Position numbers and translations under genes: made by a program. The notes below the pieces were generated by a model. It had not been told where the DNA came from. It saw nothing but the letters and a program-made list of their open reading frames with translations, and did no database searches. 39,894 nucleotides of DNA from Deltaproteobacteria bacterium (GTDB taxonomy: Bacteria > Desulfobacterota > Deferrisomatia > Deferrisomatales > BM512). Position 1 is the first letter of the stretch. The number at the start of each line of letters is the position of its first letter. Shown here in pieces: positions 1-7,466 of the stretch. The stretch lies in NCBI GenBank assembly GCA_030591565.1, contig JAUVAU010000018.1, positions 1-39,894 of the forward strand. The letters are read 5' to 3'.

Positions 1-2
1 CG

Positions 3-1577
3 ACCGTCGCCTACAGCGATGGCATGTACAAGGTCGAGTGCGACCCCAACTACCAGCTAGCCACCGACACCCTCTACCACGCGACGCTCACCGCCACCGT
101 GGCCGACCTTGCGGGCAACATGCTGGCTGAGGAACTCACCTGGTCCTTCTTCACAACAGCCACCGATCTGTCACCCCCCGACATTGCCGAGGTCTTCCCC
201 GCCGATGGCGGTGTGGCGAACACGTTGACATTGGTAAGTGTGACATACAGCGAAGAAAACAGTGAAGAGCCCACCGATGGCTCTTTCACGCTTACCTGCG
301 GTGGCGTTGATGTTACAGGCACGGCAAATTATGCTGGCCTCACCCAGGCGGTCTTCACTCCCGATGCCGCACTAACCGTGGGCGACTCCTGTACCGCCGC
401 TTTCTCCGGCACGCTTGAAGACGCATCGGCAAACTCCGGCATGGCTTCGGCCACCTGGTCCTTCACAGTGGGCTACCCGCTCATGACCGACACGCCTGTG
501 GCAGCTGGCCCCGTGGGCGCAGGCACCCCCGTTGACATCACCGTGCCACTTAACGGTGCAGCCGATTGCGTTTCCATCGTATTGTCCGACGGCGTTGACA
601 ACGTAGGCGGGGGCGCGGGATGCAAAGCCGCAGTCGGCGACACTGAAGCGGTGGTGAGCGTAGACACCGATCCCGGACCCGGCGGCGACTATTACATCCA
701 GGTCCAGGCCTACCACTCCACCGGAGGCCCGGAATCGGATTACGTCTACGACGACACGATCTCTCTGGATAACTACGCATGGTCAACCTCCGACATGGGC
801 ATACTGGAAGACTCGGGCATCCCGCTCGGCATGGCGACTCTGGTGCCAATGCCCGACCTGACGATTGAGGTGTTAGCAGTAGACGATTACGGTTCTCAGA
901 CATTGGTTTGGTATGAGGCTTGTAACGATGGATACGCCGAGGCAGGGCCTTTTGAAGTTGCTGTATTCGTCGATCCTGGAACACCACCTCAGGTTGGGGA
1001 TACGGCGGACGGATACGGTGGCATTTATGGCCTGCCGGCAGGCTGGTGTGAAGTGGACTCAATCTTCGCACAGGGGGAACCAGGTTTGCCCGGCACATAT
1101 ATTTACGCAATAGTCGATAGCGCGCAGGATGTGGACGAATCGAGTGAAACAAACAACATAGATTCTTATATATATGCTCCTGAAATAATTTTTGATTTTG
1201 AAATTGGGTTCCATCCTGAACTTTCAGGCACTTGGTACAGAGACACCTCCAACCCTGGGACAGGACTAGCGTCTGCACGTGGTCAAGATATTGGTGCTAA
1301 TGGATCCACGACAATGCAATACGTAACACCGATTGGGTACTCGACTGTTTCCTTTCAATACAAAGTGTCATGTGAGTCACATTGGGACCGTTTGACTTTT
1401 TACATTGACGGTGTTCGACGGAATTACTGGTCAGGGAATTCATCTTGGACAACTAGTCCAGTATATTCGCTCGACCCAAATACAACCCACACTTTGAAGT
1501 GGAGTTATACGAAGGATAGTAGTAATAGCCACTACTCCGATACTGCGTGGGTTGATGAGATAATCATTTTAAATTAA
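3..1577 (+). CDS. Surface lipoprotein paralogue, 5' end outside window (Ig-like, CARDB-like, unknown C-terminal domain)
   Basis: The frame is open to the left edge, so the N-terminus (probably a signal peptide and lipobox, as in the downstream paralogue) is missing. What remains starts inside a bacterial Ig-like (Big_5/SbsA-like) domain ending in a TWSFFTTATD motif, followed by a second Ig-like repeat ending TWSFTVGY. A CARDB-like segment follows, with the typical ending VDESSETNN. The last ~130 residues form a Trp/Tyr-rich beta domain (HTLKWSYTKD, WVDEII) of a kind seen at C-termini of bacterial surface proteins. The first ~190 bases nearly match bases 2213-2400 of the next gene, while the 3' third from about 1150 is much more AT-rich and unlike it, suggesting a swapped-in domain. 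A strong terminator follows. An adhesive or structural surface role is inference; no catalytic motif is seen. Confidence 0.8.
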   Translation, partial: TVAYSDGMYKVECDPNYQLATDTLYHATLTATVADLAGNMLAEELTWSFFTTATDLSPPDIAEVFPADGGVANTLTLVSVTYSEENSEEPTDGSFTLTCGGVDVTGTANYAGLTQAVFTPDAALTVGDSCTAAFSGTLEDASANSGMASATWSFTVGYPLMTDTPVAAGPVGAGTPVDITVPLNGAADCVSIVLSDGVDNVGGGAGCKAAVGDTEAVVSVDTDPGPGGDYYIQVQAYHSTGGPESDYVYDDTISLDNYAWSTSDMGILEDSGIPLGMATLVPMPDLTIEVLAVDDYGSQTLVWYEACNDGYAEAGPFEVAVFVDPGTPPQVGDTADGYGGIYGLPAGWCEVDSIFAQGEPGLPGTYIYAIVDSAQDVDESSETNNIDSYIYAPEIIFDFEIGFHPELSGTWYRDTSNPGTGLASARGQDIGANGSTTMQYVTPIGYSTVSFQYKVSCESHWDRLTFYIDGVRRNYWSGNSSWTTSPVYSLDPNTTHTLKWSYTKDSSNSHYSDTAWVDEIIILN

Positions 1578-1581
1578 TTGA

Positions 1582-1611
1582 AAAGAGGCCGATTTCATCG
1601 GCCTCTTTTTT
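1582..1611 (+). terminator. Rho-independent terminator
   Basis: A 9-bp perfect stem (GAGGCCGAT at 1585-1593 with ATCGGCCTC at 1597-1605) closes a 3-base loop and is followed by a run of T. It lies 8 bases after the stop of the first lipoprotein gene. Confidence 0.9.
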
Positions 1612-1688
1612 TGAGAGCCGGATGAAAATTATAAAGGGCAGGTCATGGTCATGGAGGCACTTGAAAGAGTAACTAGCGAAAAGTCAAA

Positions 1689-1773
1689 CTCAACTCCTGG
1701 TCGATCAAGGTCTGGCAGGGCTTCATACACCATCGCATAACACAAAAGGGCTTATCCCATACGGGGTAAGCCC
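1689..1773 (+). pseudogene. Relic of a P-domain lipoprotein 3' end
   Basis: These 85 bases align without gaps, with about 11 mismatches, to 3785-3869, which are the last codons, stop, 3' UTR and terminator of the downstream lipoprotein. The relic still reads LNSW-S-I before diverging, but its TAG stop has become CAG and it has no coding sequence in front. It appears to be the original 3' end of the first lipoprotein gene, left stranded after a different C-terminal domain and terminator were inserted upstream. Confidence 0.8.
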
Positions 1774-1780
1774 TTTTTTT
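1748..1780 (+). terminator. Terminator retained with the relic gene end
   Basis: GGGCTTATCCC (1748-1758) pairs with GGGGTAAGCCC (1763-1773) across an ATAC loop and is followed by seven T. It is the sister copy of the terminator at 3844-3873. Confidence 0.85.
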
Positions 1781-1939
1781 CCTGAACCATCTTTTATTCA
1801 AAAGAGTGGGTGGTCTCACTGGTCAAAATTAAAAATACCTGCTATTAGTACCTAATATTGGTGGGTGATTCATACTTCATCATCCACACTTATACTTACA
1901 CAATTCACTGCACAATTAATCCGGCAAAAGGAGGTCTCC

Positions 1940-3814
1940 ATGCAAAAAGGCTTGCTCGGTATCTTTGCGGTCTTCGCCCTAACCCTGTCCCTCTTCGCAG
2001 CGGGCTGCGGCTCCAGCTCCAGTAGCACACCAGCGGCTGTTCCCGACACCACCGCGCCCACGGTAGCATCAACATCCCCCGCTGCTGACGCAACGGATGT
2101 GGTCCTTAACACCATGATCACTGTGACCTTTAGCGAGAGTCTGGACGCGACTACCGTGGACGGCGCGACGCTTACCCTCCTTGCCGATGGTGAGACTGAC
2201 CCGGTGATGGCGACCGTCTCCTACAGCGATGGCATGTACAAGGTCGAGTGCGACCCCAATTACCAGTTGGCAACCGACACTCTCTACCACGCCACCCTGA
2301 CCGCCACGGTGGCCGACCTTGCGGGCAACATGCTGGCCGAGGAACTCACATGGTCCTTCACCACAACAGCCACCGATCTGTCACCCCCCGGCATAGCGGA
2401 AACCTTCCCGCCGGACGGCGGCTATGCCACCCCTGGCGCTGACCTCATCTACGCCAGGTACACAGAACGTGGCGTCAACGCCACCAACGCCTCTTTCACG
2501 CTTACCTGCGACGGCTCTGCCGTGGCTGGCGCTGATGATTTCGATGAAGCTGCCTTCTTTCATCTGGCCGCACCGTTTAGCACGGAGCTATCCTGCACCG
2601 CCAACATTTCGGCCACCCTCACCGACGGCGACGGCAACCCCGCCGATGTAAGCGAGACCTGGTCCTTCTCTGTGGATACTCCCGTTATGACCGGCACACC
2701 TGTGCTCTCCTCCTCAAGCGTAAACACAGGTGGTGCCGTCGATTTTACGATACCGGTAAATGGGGCAGCAGCTTGCTTCGATGCATATCTCACTCTAGAT
2801 GGTAGTTCTCTACTAGCCTATACAAGCGATTGTGAAGAAAATACGGGAGATACGGAGCTTACGGGCACCTTTGATTTGAGCAGTGTTCCTCCCGGGGATT
2901 ACACGATAGTTGTAACTGTCATAGATTCAACTTATTCCTTCGGAAACTGGTACAGAATTGACACAACCGTTTCCACGGTCAATTATACAAACTATGATAG
3001 CTTTGACCCCACCCTTGATGAGGATTCCGGAATACCGTTTGCAACAGTCACAGTGTTGCCTGTACCTGATCTGACTGTAGAAATTCTATCCGTTGTCGAC
3101 AACACAACTTCAGCTAATGTCAACTTCGAGGTCTGCAACGATGGCTACGCCGACGCCGACGCGTTTGACGTAAGTGTCTTTCTCAGCCCTGCCACTACTC
3201 CCCAGCCGGGCGACACACCCGACGGCGTAGCCCAGATATCCTCACTCTCCACTTCCTCCTGTAGCACTGGCAGCGTAACTGTACCTGAAGGTTCTTTTAT
3301 CTATGAGGTTTTTTACGCAGTCGCCGATCTGGAGCAGGCAATAACCGAAATGAACGAGGACAATAACAGCGATCAGTTTGTCATTCGAGACAGCGGCGAA
3401 ACATTTGTCAGCACGGATGTGCCACAGGCAATCATTGACAATACGACCACTTATTCATCTTTATCGGTTAGTTCTTCAAGTACGGCGTTGCTCGGTATCA
3501 TCGTCACCCTTGACATAACCCATACCTGGGACTCTGATCTTGAAATCTCTCTGACCTCACCCTCGGGCACAACCATAACCCTTAGCAGCGACAATGGGTG
3601 GAACAGCACTAATTACACCGGGACTGTATTCGACGACTTTGCCGACACACCCATAACTTCCGGCTCCGCCCCCTTTACCGGCAGCTACATACCGGAAGAG
3701 CCCCTCTCCACCTTTGCCGGGGAAGATCCAGACGGCACCTGGACGTTGGAAGTTCATGATCAATGGCCCACGGACCAGGGCACCCTCAACTCCTGGTCGA
3801 TCACTATCTGGTAG
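1940..3814 (+). CDS. Surface lipoprotein with Ig-like, CARDB-like and proprotein-convertase P domains
   Basis: The ATG at 1940 was chosen because AAAGGAGG lies just upstream and it gives a clean lipoprotein signal (hydrophobic 5-20, lipobox FAAGC, Cys23, then a Ser-rich linker); product 624 aa. Domains in order: Big_5 Ig-like (~35-140, ending TWSFTTTATD), a second Ig-like unit (~145-250), a third beta segment, a CARDB-like region ending near NEDNNSD, and a C-terminal P/Homo B domain (~486-624) with THTWDSDLEISL and DGTWTLEVHD motifs. P domains usually accompany proteases, but no protease domain is present, so here it is probably structural or for binding. It is a tandem paralogue of the gene ending at 1577. 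The stretch ~2755-3110 is AT-richer than the rest, suggesting mosaic assembly. A cell-surface location is inferred from the lipobox. Confidence 0.88.
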   Translation: MQKGLLGIFAVFALTLSLFAAGCGSSSSSTPAAVPDTTAPTVASTSPAADATDVVLNTMITVTFSESLDATTVDGATLTLLADGETDPVMATVSYSDGMYKVECDPNYQLATDTLYHATLTATVADLAGNMLAEELTWSFTTTATDLSPPGIAETFPPDGGYATPGADLIYARYTERGVNATNASFTLTCDGSAVAGADDFDEAAFFHLAAPFSTELSCTANISATLTDGDGNPADVSETWSFSVDTPVMTGTPVLSSSSVNTGGAVDFTIPVNGAAACFDAYLTLDGSSLLAYTSDCEENTGDTELTGTFDLSSVPPGDYTIVVTVIDSTYSFGNWYRIDTTVSTVNYTNYDSFDPTLDEDSGIPFATVTVLPVPDLTVEILSVVDNTTSANVNFEVCNDGYADADAFDVSVFLSPATTPQPGDTPDGVAQISSLSTSSCSTGSVTVPEGSFIYEVFYAVADLEQAITEMNEDNNSDQFVIRDSGETFVSTDVPQAIIDNTTTYSSLSVSSSSTALLGIIVTLDITHTWDSDLEISLTSPSGTTITLSSDNGWNSTNYTGTVFDDFADTPITSGSAPFTGSYIPEEPLSTFAGEDPDGTWTLEVHDQWPTDQGTLNSWSITIW

Positions 3815-3843
3815 GGGTTTCAACACCATCGCATAACACAATA

Positions 3844-3873
3844 GGGCTTACCCCGTACGGGGTAAGCCCTTTT
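3844..3873 (+). terminator. Rho-independent terminator
   Basis: An 11-bp perfect stem (GGGCTTACCCC / GGGGTAAGCCC) with a GTAC loop and a short T run lies 30 bases after the lipoprotein stop. Confidence 0.88.
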
Positions 3874-3968
3874 CATTTATCTGGTTAAACAGCCAGCTAC
3901 TATCACCTCATCAATCGCATCCCAACCCACTCAAACTCCACCCAAGTGGGTGCAACTTTTGGGTGACT

Positions 3969-4163
3969 CTATTTCTTCCTGAGGGTACTGATACCCAAGA
4001 TGGTGTAGAGGGGGCAGACTCCCATAGTGCCTGTAATGATGGGGATAATACCCAGAAGCCCAAAATAGCGATTGTTCCCCTCAAGAATGAAGAGGAGCGA
4101 AAGGATCGCAACGCCGGCCAAGACTCTGAGAATTCGTTCAATCTGCGCTTCGTTTTTTTTCAT
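3969..4163 (-). CDS. DUF2892 / YgaP-type small membrane protein
   Basis: This 64-aa protein starts MKKNEAQIERILRVLAG, the typical start of the DUF2892 family (transmembrane part of YgaP-like proteins), followed by two hydrophobic helices (about 13-28 and 33-50) around a short NNRYFG turn and the sequence GTMGVCPLYTILGIST. In other proteins this domain is often found with rhodanese domains or in small redox operons. It lies 30 bases downstream of a desulforedoxin gene on the same strand and is probably co-transcribed with it. Its function is unknown; a membrane role linked to sulfur or redox homeostasis is inference. Confidence 0.8.
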   Translation of the reverse strand: MKKNEAQIERILRVLAGVAILSLLFILEGNNRYFGLLGIIPIITGTMGVCPLYTILGISTLRKK

Positions 4164-4193
4164 AGCGGAAGCCCTTTAAGTAGTGTGAGCATA

Positions 4194-4316
4194 TTAGTTC
4201 TTCTGCAACTCCATCGGTTGCCCGCAGCAGACGAGCTCCCCTGCTCCGCTTTCGAGCACCTCAACCTTGTTGCCGCAAAGTTCGCACAGATACACCTGTC
4301 CATTTTCAGTAGCCAT
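4194..4316 (-). CDS. Desulforedoxin
   Basis: This 40-aa ORF (ATG at 4316, stop 4194) has a strong GGAGG Shine-Dalgarno. The protein has the desulforedoxin pattern: CELCG at residues 11-15 and a vicinal CC at 30-31 in a [10 protein letters not shown] context. These four cysteines form the distorted rubredoxin-type Fe(SCys)4 centre of desulforedoxin, which is also the N-terminal domain of desulfoferrodoxin. Length and spacing match the free-standing Desulfovibrio protein (36 aa) closely. No superoxide reductase domain is fused or adjacent; the next gene is a DUF2892 membrane protein. It probably serves in electron transfer or oxygen defence, as expected in a strict anaerobe. Confidence 0.9.
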   Translation of the reverse strand: MATENGQVYLCELCGNKVEVLESGAGELVCCGQPMELQKN

Positions 4317-4591
4317 AACTTCCTCCTTCCAGTGTGATGTTGATAACCTGCAGGCTAGAGCTTAGTAGTTTTTCTAGAAAAGTAAAGTTCAAGTCCAAAC
4401 CTGGGTTCTTTGTCACTGCCCATGACGAGCAAACCGGGATTCGGAGAGGCTGGACCTTCATCGCTGGGGCGTAAGAGCGACACGGATTATCAATACACGG
4501 ATGTGGCCAAGGAGTGTGTGAGGGGGGCAATAGACGTCTTTGAACAGGCAACCAGCAAAAAAGCACACACACCGGCTGATTTATGGCGAAG
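4317..4591. other. Non-coding stretch upstream of desulforedoxin
   Basis: No convincing gene is seen. A 68-codon plus-strand ORF runs through it into the tRNA-Thr terminator and has no recognisable motif or ribosome site. The AT-rich part at 4336-4400 is the likely promoter region of the desulforedoxin operon, but no clear -35/-10 pair could be fixed. Confidence 0.5.
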
Positions 4592-4620
4592 AAAAAGGGA
4601 TTACGGTTTCTCGTAACCCC
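4592..4620 (-). terminator. Terminator after tRNA-Thr
   Basis: Read on the minus strand, GGGGTTACG and CGTAATCCC pair (one G-U) around a 6-base loop and are followed by TTTTT. It lies 11 bases beyond the tRNA-Thr CCA end. Confidence 0.82.
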
Positions 4621-4630
4621 TTGATATTAC

Positions 4631-4706
4631 TGGAGCCGATGAGCGGAGTCGAACCGCTGACTTGCTGATTACGAATCAGCTACTCTACCAACTGAGTTAC
4701 ATCGGC
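4631..4706 (-). tRNA. tRNA-Thr (anticodon CGU)
   Basis: This 76-nt cloverleaf has a 7-bp acceptor stem GCCGATG/CATCGGC, the D-arm CTCAGTTGGTAGAG, an anticodon stem CTGAT/ATCAG with loop TTCGTAA (anticodon CGT, codon ACG), and the T-arm GGTTCGACTCC. The 3' CCA is encoded. It lies downstream of tRNA-Ala on the same strand. Confidence 0.96.
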
Positions 4707-4728
4707 TTTTGCTAGCCCTAATCTATTA

Positions 4729-4760
4729 AAAAGCCCCTGCCGCTTGTGGGCAAGGGCTTT
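4729..4760 (-). terminator. Hairpin between the two tRNA genes
   Basis: AAAGCCCTTGCCC and GGCAGGGGCTTT (minus strand) can form an imperfect stem with T-rich flanks on both sides. It may terminate part of the tRNA-Ala transcript or act as a processing spacer; the flanking T runs are short. Confidence 0.5.
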
Positions 4761-4770
4761 CTTTTTAAAA

Positions 4771-4846
4771 TGGTGGAGCTGATCGGGATTGAACCGACGA
4801 CCTATGCGTTGCGAACGCATCGCTCTCCCAACTGAGCTACAGCCCC
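4771..4846 (-). tRNA. tRNA-Ala (anticodon CGC)
   Basis: This 76-nt cloverleaf has the acceptor stem GGGGCTG/CAGCTCC (one G-U pair), D-arm GCTCAGTTGGGAGAGC, an anticodon stem ATGCG/CGCAT with loop TTCGCAA (anticodon CGC, codon GCG), and T-arm GGTTCAATCCC. CCA is encoded. A strong promoter lies directly upstream on the minus strand. Confidence 0.96.
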
Positions 4847-4860
4847 ACAAGCGGAAAGGG

Positions 4861-4889
4861 AAGATATCACACACTTATGCCCCTTTCAA
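4861..4889 (-). promoter_or_regulatory. Sigma-70 promoter of the tRNA-Ala/tRNA-Thr unit
   Basis: On the minus strand TTGAAA (4889-4884) and TATCTT (4866-4861) are spaced by exactly 17 bases. The -10 is 15 bases before the first base of tRNA-Ala. It sits between thrC's stop and the tRNA genes, so the tRNAs need not depend on thrC read-through. Confidence 0.65.
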
Positions 4890-4925
4890 TGGGTAATGGT
4901 TTGGGGCTTTGATATTACCGCCACC

Positions 4926-6332
4926 TCACCTTCTCTTGAGGTTGAGGTGGGCGGCGATCTTGTCCGCTTCGCCTTCGAGAGCCACGGGCTTGTTGACCAG
5001 CTCGGGCTTCGAGACCACTCCATACTCCTCTTCCAGCGAGCCTGCGAAGTAGCCTTCCTGAAAGCCTGCGAATTTCAGCTGATGGCTGGTCGAGTCGCAC
5101 ACATATACGCCCTTGCCGTCAACCACACCGTTGGCGAGCGCTGCTTTCAACCCGGCTATCGCCTCGCCGCCCTGGGTGCATACCACGTGGCCGTGACGGT
5201 TGGCGGTGAGCATCATGTCCATTATCTCCTGCTCGCTTATGGCTACGCACTCGAACCGGTCGCTGAAATGCTCGCCCACCAACCCGCTGACCTTGGGGAA
5301 GGAGACGGGGTTGCCTATCATCGCCGCCTGGGCCACGCTGGGGGTCACGGTGACCGGCTTGTAGTCGCCTGAGGCTTTCCAACGGGCCACGGGGTCGGCG
5401 CGCATACTCTGTACGCCGAGGATATGGGGAAGCTCCTCGATGATGCCGAGGTTTTTCAGATCGATGAACCCTTCCATTATAGCGGTCACGTTACCGGCGT
5501 TGCCGATGGGGACCACCACGGTGGCGTCTGCCGTCTTCCATTCCAGTTGCTGCGCGACCTCGAAGGCGAAGGATTTTTGCCCGCAGATGCGCAGGGGGTT
5601 CTTGGAATTGAGCAGGAACACCTCGTAGTTCTCCGCCAGATGCTCCACGATCTTCATGCAATCGTCAAAGACCCCGGGGACCTCTATCACCGTGGCCCCG
5701 CTGCCAAGGGGCTGGCTTAGCTGCTGGGGCGTCACGCGGCCCCTGGGCAGCAGCACAACCGATTTCACCGCATCTTTGGGCAGGTAGGAGAGGTAGAGCG
5801 CCGCAGCCGCCGAGGTGTCGCCGGTGGAGGCGCAGATGCCCAGCAGGGATTCCGGCTTGTTCACGCGGATGTAGTTATTGAGAAAGCTGATGGCGCTCGC
5901 CATCCCCCGGTCCTTGAAGGACGCGCTGGGGTTCTGGCCGTCATTTTTCACCTTGAAACCCACGCCCACGTGGGCCGCCAGCTCATGATTAGCCTCCACC
6001 ATGGGGGTGTGCCCCTCGCCCAGATAGACCACGTCATCCAGCGATATCTGGGGGAGGATAAGCTCCTTGAAGAGGAAAATCCCCTGCAACCCCTTCACCT
6101 GAAGGCTCTTTCTCAGATCGAAAACGTCGCGCCACTGCTCGCCCGAGAGGGTCTTCAGCTCATCGAAAGCCTCGTCCACTATCCTCAAAAGGCTGCCGCA
6201 ATCGGGGCAGGTGTAGAGCAGACGTTGAAGCTCGAAGGTGTTGGCGCAGCTTATACATTTATATCTGACCTCCCCGCTGTGGCCGGGAAGGAGCGGGAGG
6301 TCGACCATACGGGCCAACTTTTCGGGGTTCAT
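4926..6332 (-). CDS. thrC: Threonine synthase
   Basis: This 468-aa pyridoxal-phosphate enzyme converts O-phosphohomoserine to threonine. The N-terminus carries a zinc-ribbon-like pair (C26-C29, C42-C45), as in a subset of bacterial and archaeal threonine synthases. The PLP lysine is K140 in the fold-type II motif NPSASFKDRG. A GNAGN phosphate-binding loop follows (VVPIGNAGNVTA), then the C-terminal sequence HGHVVCTQGGEAIAG. Length is normal for the family. AAAGGA lies about 10 bases before the ATG. The gene is transcribed towards the tRNA pair; no other threonine-pathway gene is adjacent. Confidence 0.95.
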   Translation of the reverse strand: MNPEKLARMVDLPLLPGHSGEVRYKCISCANTFELQRLLYTCPDCGSLLRIVDEAFDELKTLSGEQWRDVFDLRKSLQVKGLQGIFLFKELILPQISLDDVVYLGEGHTPMVEANHELAAHVGVGFKVKNDGQNPSASFKDRGMASAISFLNNYIRVNKPESLLGICASTGDTSAAAALYLSYLPKDAVKSVVLLPRGRVTPQQLSQPLGSGATVIEVPGVFDDCMKIVEHLAENYEVFLLNSKNPLRICGQKSFAFEVAQQLEWKTADATVVVPIGNAGNVTAIMEGFIDLKNLGIIEELPHILGVQSMRADPVARWKASGDYKPVTVTPSVAQAAMIGNPVSFPKVSGLVGEHFSDRFECVAISEQEIMDMMLTANRHGHVVCTQGGEAIAGLKAALANGVVDGKGVYVCDSTSHQLKFAGFQEGYFAGSLEEEYGVVSKPELVNKPVALEGEADKIAAHLNLKRR

Positions 6333-6698
6333 TTTGAAGCGTTCCTTTCGGTGAAAATGTCAGTTCAAAGGCTGGAAACGCCCAATTTGATTGCATCGCG
6401 GGGCCGGGGTCAACAAAAAAGTGCATCCGGAGTTACCAACAGCCTGTGGATAACTACGGCGACTAAACCACACCTTAAAAAGTGTGGAATTACCATGCCC
6501 CTGAATACATATTCTACCTTAACTATTTCAACATGTTACACTGCATACATTGAACCGTCTCAAGGTTTGTCGCCCTAACCAGCCGACATCACGGTTATCC
6601 ACAAATTTTTACCCACTCGCCACTGGATTACTGTACACTTTTTAGTCATAATAACCATGATTATAAAAACTTTTGGGGCGCACACCAATGGAGCAACG
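6333..6698. promoter_or_regulatory. Divergent intergenic region with DnaA boxes and a palindrome
   Basis: This AT-richer region separates thrC (minus) from the UPF0173 hydrolase (plus). It contains two perfect DnaA-box 9-mers, TTATCCACA on the minus strand at 6445-6453 and on the plus strand at 6595-6603, and between them a 6-bp inverted repeat CCACAC-N8-GTGTGG at 6468-6487. The stretch 6500-6560 and the end near 6600-6670 are rich in A/T. No gene is seen inside. Confidence 0.6.
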
Positions 6699-7388
6699 AT
6701 GATAGAGCTTACCTACTACGGCCACTCCGCGTTTCTACTGTCCAACGGCGACCAGAATATCCTCTTCGACCCCTGGTTCTCGGGCAACCCACTGGCATCC
6801 ATAGCAGCCTCGGAGCTGCCAAAGATCGACGCGATACTGGTCTCCCACGGCCACGCCGACCACCTGGGCGACGCAGTGGAGATCTCCAAGCAGCACAGGG
6901 TAGCTATCATCGCCCCCTTCGAGCTAGCCATGTTCTGTCAGCGGCGTGGGGCACAGGTCTTCCCCATGAACCACGGCGGCAGGGCCACCTTCGACTTTGG
7001 CACGGTGCGCATGACCAGGGCCATACACAGCTCGGCGTACGTGGATAAGGGCGCGGAATACACCGGCAACCCCTGCGGCTTCGTGGTGGATACCGGCGGC
7101 AAGACACTCTACTACGCCGGAGACACCGCGCTGTTTTCCGATATGAAGCTCATAGGCGAGCGCGACGATATTGACATAGCGCTCGTCCCGATCGGCGACG
7201 TTTTCACCATGGGGGCTGAAGATGCCGGTGTTGCCGTCGATCTTCTCAACGCCGACTTCGCGGTGCCGATGCACTACGCGACCTTCGAGGTTCTTGATCA
7301 GACGCCCCAAAAATTCGTTGACGAGATGGCCTCACGCGCCGCCGAAGCGGTTGTGATCGAAATCGGCAAAAGTCACCGTTTCGATTAA
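6699..7388 (+). CDS. UPF0173-family metal-dependent hydrolase
   Basis: The metallo-beta-lactamase fold is recognised by SHGHADHLGD (H50, H52, D54, H55), preceded by an N-terminal YYGHSAFLL strand and the ILFDPWFSGNP motif typical of UPF0173 (YtkL-like). Later ligands are in the AIHSS, YAGDTALF and PMHYATFE segments. The ATG at 6699 was preferred over 6657 because family members start at this methionine and a GGAG lies 6 bases upstream; product 229 aa. A di-metal hydrolase activity is expected, but the physiological substrate of the family is not established. It stands alone downstream of the DnaA-box region and is followed 78 bases later by an unknown gene. Confidence 0.88.
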   Translation: MIELTYYGHSAFLLSNGDQNILFDPWFSGNPLASIAASELPKIDAILVSHGHADHLGDAVEISKQHRVAIIAPFELAMFCQRRGAQVFPMNHGGRATFDFGTVRMTRAIHSSAYVDKGAEYTGNPCGFVVDTGGKTLYYAGDTALFSDMKLIGERDDIDIALVPIGDVFTMGAEDAGVAVDLLNADFAVPMHYATFEVLDQTPQKFVDEMASRAAEAVVIEIGKSHRFD

Positions 7389-7466
7389 TTTAATTGAAGT
7401 ACACGTGACCTCGCGGTATTTTTAGCGTTTCAACCCACTGGACCAACTGGCAACCCCGGAACGACA

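Larger units (their letters stand above)
1578..1939. other. Intergenic region between the two lipoprotein paralogues
   Basis: No intact gene is seen. The gap holds a terminator for the upstream gene, a relic of an old gene 3' end with its own terminator (1689-1780), and an AT-rich leader from about 1785 that presumably carries the promoter of the downstream lipoprotein. The leader ends in an excellent Shine-Dalgarno sequence (AAAGGAGG at 1927-1934). Confidence 0.7.

Noticed and set aside
4410-4616. 68-codon plus-strand ORF before the tRNA genes
   Set aside because: Runs through the tRNA-Thr terminator, has no ribosome site and no recognisable sequence.
6333-6698. Calling this region oriC outright
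   Set aside because: Only two perfect DnaA boxes and no dnaA, dnaN or gidA-type genes nearby; kept as a lower-confidence finding.
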